Source: JAEMQF01 sp963850525 (GTDB lineage: Bacteria > Pseudomonadota > Gammaproteobacteria > Burkholderiales > Burkholderiaceae_C). From it: 64,000 nt of DNA. Under the pieces are notes generated by a model that saw only the letters and a list, made by a program, of their open reading frames with translations, did no database searches and was not told the origin of the DNA. Below are positions 61,401 to 64,000 of the stretch, piece after piece. Position numbers and translations under genes: made by a program. The DNA lies in assembly GCA_963850525.1 (NCBI GenBank), contig CAWKLQ010000004.1, positions 186,001 through 250,000 of the forward strand, in the 5' to 3' direction. Each line of letters starts with the position of its first letter. Positions within the stretch are counted from its first letter, which is position 1.

Positions 61401-62576
61401 ATGAAGATCCACGAATACCAAGGCAAGGAACTCCTTCAGCAGTTCGGCATTCCGGTGCCACGAGGCTACCCGGCCTTCAGCGTGCGCGAAGCGGTTGAGG
61501 CAGCGCAAAAGCTCGGCGGCCCGGTTTGGGTGGTGAAGGCGCAAATCCATGCCGGCGGGCGCGGCAAGGGCGGTGGCGTCAAGCTGGCGCGCAGCATGGA
61601 CGACGTGAAGCTGCTCGCCGGCCAGATTCTGGGCATGCAGCTGAAGACGCATCAGACCGGGCCTGCAGGCCAGAAGGTGCGGCGCCTGCTGATCGAAGAA
61701 GGCGCCGACATTCGCCACGAGTATTACGTCGCCGTGGTCACCGACCGGGCGACGCAGAAAGTGGCCTTGATGGCCAGCTCCGAAGGCGGCATGGACATCG
61801 AGGAAGTCGCGCACAAGACACCCGAGAAAATCATCAAGGTGTTTGTCGACCCGCTGATCGGGCTGAGCGACCCACAGGCCCTGGAGTTGCTGCGCGGCAT
61901 CGGTTTGCCCGAAGCATCGCAGCCTCAGGGCGTCGACGTGCTGAAGAAGCTCTATGCCTGCTACATGGCGACCGACGCGAGCTTGGTGGAGATCAACCCG
62001 CTCATCCTCGAGGGCTCGGTCGGCGGCAAGCCAGGGCTGGTGAAAGCGCTCGACGCCAAGTTCAATTTCGACAGCAACGCCCTGTTCCGTCATCCCGAAA
62101 TCACCGCGTACCGCGACCTCGACGAAGAAGACCCCGCGGAAATTGCTGCGAGCAAGTTCGACCTGGCCTACATCCAGCTCGACGGCAACATCGGCTGCCT
62201 GGTCAACGGCGCGGGCCTGGCGATGGCAACGATGGATACGATCAAGCTGTTCGGCGGCGAGCCCGCGAATTTTCTCGATGTGGGCGGCGGCGCGACCGCG
62301 GACAAGGTCACCGAAGCGTTCAAGATCATGCTCGGCAACCCGAAGGTGAAGGCGATTCTCGTCAACATCTTCGGCGGCATCATGCGTTGCGACACGATCG
62401 CCGAAGGCGTGATCGCGGCGTGCCGCGCAGTCAACCTGAGTGTGCCCCTGGTCGTGCGCATGAAGGGGACCAACGAAGAACTGGGCAAGAAACTGCTGCA
62501 GGGTTCGGGCTTGCCGATCATCAGCGCCGACACCATGGCCGAGGCTGCCGAAAAGGTCATGGCTGCGCTGAAGTAA
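61401..62576 (+). CDS. sucC: Succinate--CoA ligase (ADP-forming) subunit beta
   Basis: The nucleotide-binding subunit of succinyl-CoA synthetase in the citric acid cycle. The 391-residue product starts MKIHEYQGKELLQQFGIPVP and has VKAQIHAGGRGKGGGVKL, LVEINPLILE, NGAGLAMATMDTIKLFGG, NFLDVGGGATADKV and ILVNIFGGIMRCDTIAEGVI. Normal length. sucD follows after 43 nt, so the two form one operon. Confidence 0.97.
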   Translation: MKIHEYQGKELLQQFGIPVPRGYPAFSVREAVEAAQKLGGPVWVVKAQIHAGGRGKGGGVKLARSMDDVKLLAGQILGMQLKTHQTGPAGQKVRRLLIEEGADIRHEYYVAVVTDRATQKVALMASSEGGMDIEEVAHKTPEKIIKVFVDPLIGLSDPQALELLRGIGLPEASQPQGVDVLKKLYACYMATDASLVEINPLILEGSVGGKPGLVKALDAKFNFDSNALFRHPEITAYRDLDEEDPAEIAASKFDLAYIQLDGNIGCLVNGAGLAMATMDTIKLFGGEPANFLDVGGGATADKVTEAFKIMLGNPKVKAILVNIFGGIMRCDTIAEGVIAACRAVNLSVPLVVRMKGTNEELGKKLLQGSGLPIISADTMAEAAEKVMAALK

Positions 62577-62619
62577 AGCACGCGCCAGCCCAACCGACTC
62601 GCACGCCCAAGGAACCCCC

Positions 62620-63513
62620 ATGTCCATCCTCATCGACAAGCGCACCAAGGTCATCACCCAAGGCATCACCGGCAAGACCGGCCAGTTCCATACGCGCATG
62701 TGCCGTGACTACGCGAACGGCAGGGATTGCTTCGTCGCCGGCGTGAATCCGAAAAAGGCCGGCGAAAACTTCGAAGGCATTCCGATCTTCGCCAGCGTCA
62801 AGGACGCCGCGAAGCAGACCGGCGCGACGGTGAGCGTGATCTATGTGCCTCCCGCCGGCGCCGCTGCGGCGATTCTGGAAGCGGTCGAGGCCGAACTCGA
62901 CCTGGCGATCTGCATCACGGAAGGCATTCCGGTGCGCGACATGCTCGAGGTGCGGAACAAGATGCGCGTCCGGGAGGCCGCCGGTGCGAAGAAGACGCTC
63001 CTGCTCGGCCCCAATTGCCCCGGATTGATCACCCCCGAGCAGATCAAGATCGGCATCATGCCCGGGCACATCCACAAGGCCGGGCGCATCGGCGTGGTCT
63101 CGCGATCCGGCACGCTGACCTATGAGGCGGTCGCGCAGCTCACGGAAATCGGCCTCGGCCAATCGAGCGCGGTAGGCATCGGCGGCGACCCGATCAACGG
63201 CCTGAAGCACATCGATGTGATGCGCCTGTTCAATGACGACCCGGGCACCGACGCCGTGATCATGATCGGTGAAATCGGCGGCCCTGACGAAGCCGACGCT
63301 GCACGCTGGTGCAAGGCGAACATGAAAAAGCCCATCGTCGGCTTCATCGCCGGCGTCACCGCGCCCCCGGGGAAACGCATGGGCCACGCCGGCGCCTTGA
63401 TTTCGGGCGGCGCCGACACGGCGGACGCCAAACTCGCCGTCATGGAGGAGTGCGGCTTCACCGTCACGCGCAATCCCTCCGAGATGGCCAAGCTGTTGAA
63501 GCGTCTGCTGTGA
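62620..63513 (+). CDS. sucD: Succinate--CoA ligase subunit alpha
   Basis: The CoA-binding, phosphohistidine-carrying subunit. The 297-residue product contains ILIDKRTKVITQGITGKTGQFHT (as TKVITQGITGKTGQFHT), GVNPKKAGENFEG, LLGPNCPGLITPEQIKIGIMPG, GRIGVVSRSGTLTYEAV and the active-site His in GKRMGHAGALISGGADTA. Length and motifs are normal. Confidence 0.97.
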   Translation: MSILIDKRTKVITQGITGKTGQFHTRMCRDYANGRDCFVAGVNPKKAGENFEGIPIFASVKDAAKQTGATVSVIYVPPAGAAAAILEAVEAELDLAICITEGIPVRDMLEVRNKMRVREAAGAKKTLLLGPNCPGLITPEQIKIGIMPGHIHKAGRIGVVSRSGTLTYEAVAQLTEIGLGQSSAVGIGGDPINGLKHIDVMRLFNDDPGTDAVIMIGEIGGPDEADAARWCKANMKKPIVGFIAGVTAPPGKRMGHAGALISGGADTADAKLAVMEECGFTVTRNPSEMAKLLKRLL

Positions 63514-63654
63514 GCGCGAAGGCGCGGGTGCAGCCCGCGGACAATTGCGCGCTGCGGCAGGCGCCGCCGGGCGTCATGCGTTCCAAAGCCTTGGCTGCAT
63601 GGTGCGATCCAAGGCACAATTCGTCACCTTGACCGCGCTTCCCCTTCAGCATCC

Positions 63655-64000
63655 ATGACCCTCGAGTTCTTCAGCGCAACCGATACCGGCCGGGCGCGCA
63701 ACAACAATGAAGACTCGGTGGCGCTGGACGAGGCCAACGCGCTGATGGTCCTGGCCGACGGCATGGGCGGCTACAACGCCGGCGAAGTCGCCAGCGGCAT
63801 GGCGACCTCTTTCATCAAGAGCGAGCTCGGCCGCTGGCTCACCGAAGCCGCCGGTGACGCGTCCGACACCGACGTGCGCCGCGCCATGGACATCTGCGTC
63901 GACAACGCGAACCGCGCGATCTTCAACGCTGCCAATTCGAATCCGCAATACGCCGGCATGGGAACGACGCTCGTGATGGGCGTGTTTCGCGAAGGTCGAC
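63655..64000 (+). CDS. PP2C-family Ser/Thr protein phosphatase (3' partial)
   Basis: The start of a PPM/PP2C metal-dependent phosphatase. The visible 115 residues have EFFSATDTGRARNNNEDSVAL with the conserved RxxNED (N-terminal motif), LMVLADGMGGYNAGEVAS (ADGMGG) and YAGMGTTLVMGVF (MGTT). This matches bacterial PrpC/Stp-type phosphatases that oppose Hanks kinases. The start is ATG at 63655. The gene runs off the right edge of the window. Confidence 0.93.
   Translation, partial: MTLEFFSATDTGRARNNNEDSVALDEANALMVLADGMGGYNAGEVASGMATSFIKSELGRWLTEAAGDASDTDVRRAMDICVDNANRAIFNAANSNPQYAGMGTTLVMGVFREGR

Overview
The window is a GC-rich, densely packed chromosomal segment of a betaproteobacterium, almost certainly Burkholderiales (Comamonadaceae or a Rubrivivax/Leptothrix-like lineage). 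Support comes from the gspL-M-N-D-E-F order, the Omp32-like porin, the tyrS/M23 peptidase/anmK/erpA neighbourhood, gatCAB divergent from mreBCD-mrdA-rodA, and recA-recX-sucCD. About 60 protein genes were identified. I saw no rRNA, tRNA, CRISPR array, prophage or insertion sequence, so this reads as core chromosome with a few accessory transport and metabolic cassettes.

Layout. 1-7325: distal half of a type II secretion operon (gspL partial, M, N, D, E, F). 7510-9469: a Lon-like stand-alone AAA ATPase and a cytosolic 5'-nucleotidase. 9483-19576: a Crp/Fnr regulator divergent from a transport/activation cassette made of an acyl-CoA ligase, a complete branched-chain-amino-acid-type ABC transporter, a PaaK-like ligase and two small unknown proteins. 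19630-26527: a DUF5329-type protein, tyrS, M23 peptidase, anmK, erpA, bactofilin, a coiled-coil membrane protein and rpsI/rplM. 26893-33172: DUF2726 protein, SrkA-like kinase, htpG, FAD-linked oxidase, PduO-type cobalamin adenosyltransferase and an EF-hand protein. 33304-36134: aroG, with an aromatic leader-peptide attenuator in front of it, and tldD. 36202-42742: a dipeptide-type ABC transporter with an embedded M20 amidohydrolase, then a porin. 43033-49322: coq7, OsmC-like protein, ilvA with a candidate small RNA/attenuator upstream, cobT, xth, pyrE and a DUF4124 protein. 49342-52590: gatB, gatA, gatC. 52783-58574: mreB, C, D, mrdA, rodA. 58588-64000: a beta-hydroxyacid dehydrogenase, recA, recX, sucC, sucD and the start of a PP2C-type phosphatase.

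How parts work together. The gsp genes build the outer-membrane secretin, the ATPase and the inner-membrane platform of one machine. mreBCD, mrdA and rodA form the elongasome; bactofilin, the M23 endopeptidase and AnmK add envelope shaping and peptidoglycan recycling. The 9483-19576 cassette looks like import of a small organic acid or aromatic compound plus CoA activation under a Crp/Fnr-type regulator with a matching palindrome. The adenosyltransferase and CobT are pieces of a cobamide pathway.

The most interesting signals are regulatory. They are (i) a complete transcription attenuator with a leader peptide containing YFFAYFWF upstream of aroG; (ii) a promoter-to-terminator unit of about 95 nt with tandem anti-Shine-Dalgarno-like CTCCTCC motifs upstream of ilvA; (iii) an apparent stop-codon loss (ATGA to ATGG) fusing 64 extra residues to GspD; and (iv) paired DnaA-box-like sequences in the gatCAB/mreBCD divergent promoter region. 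All functional statements come from reading the sequence and family knowledge; no database search was possible.
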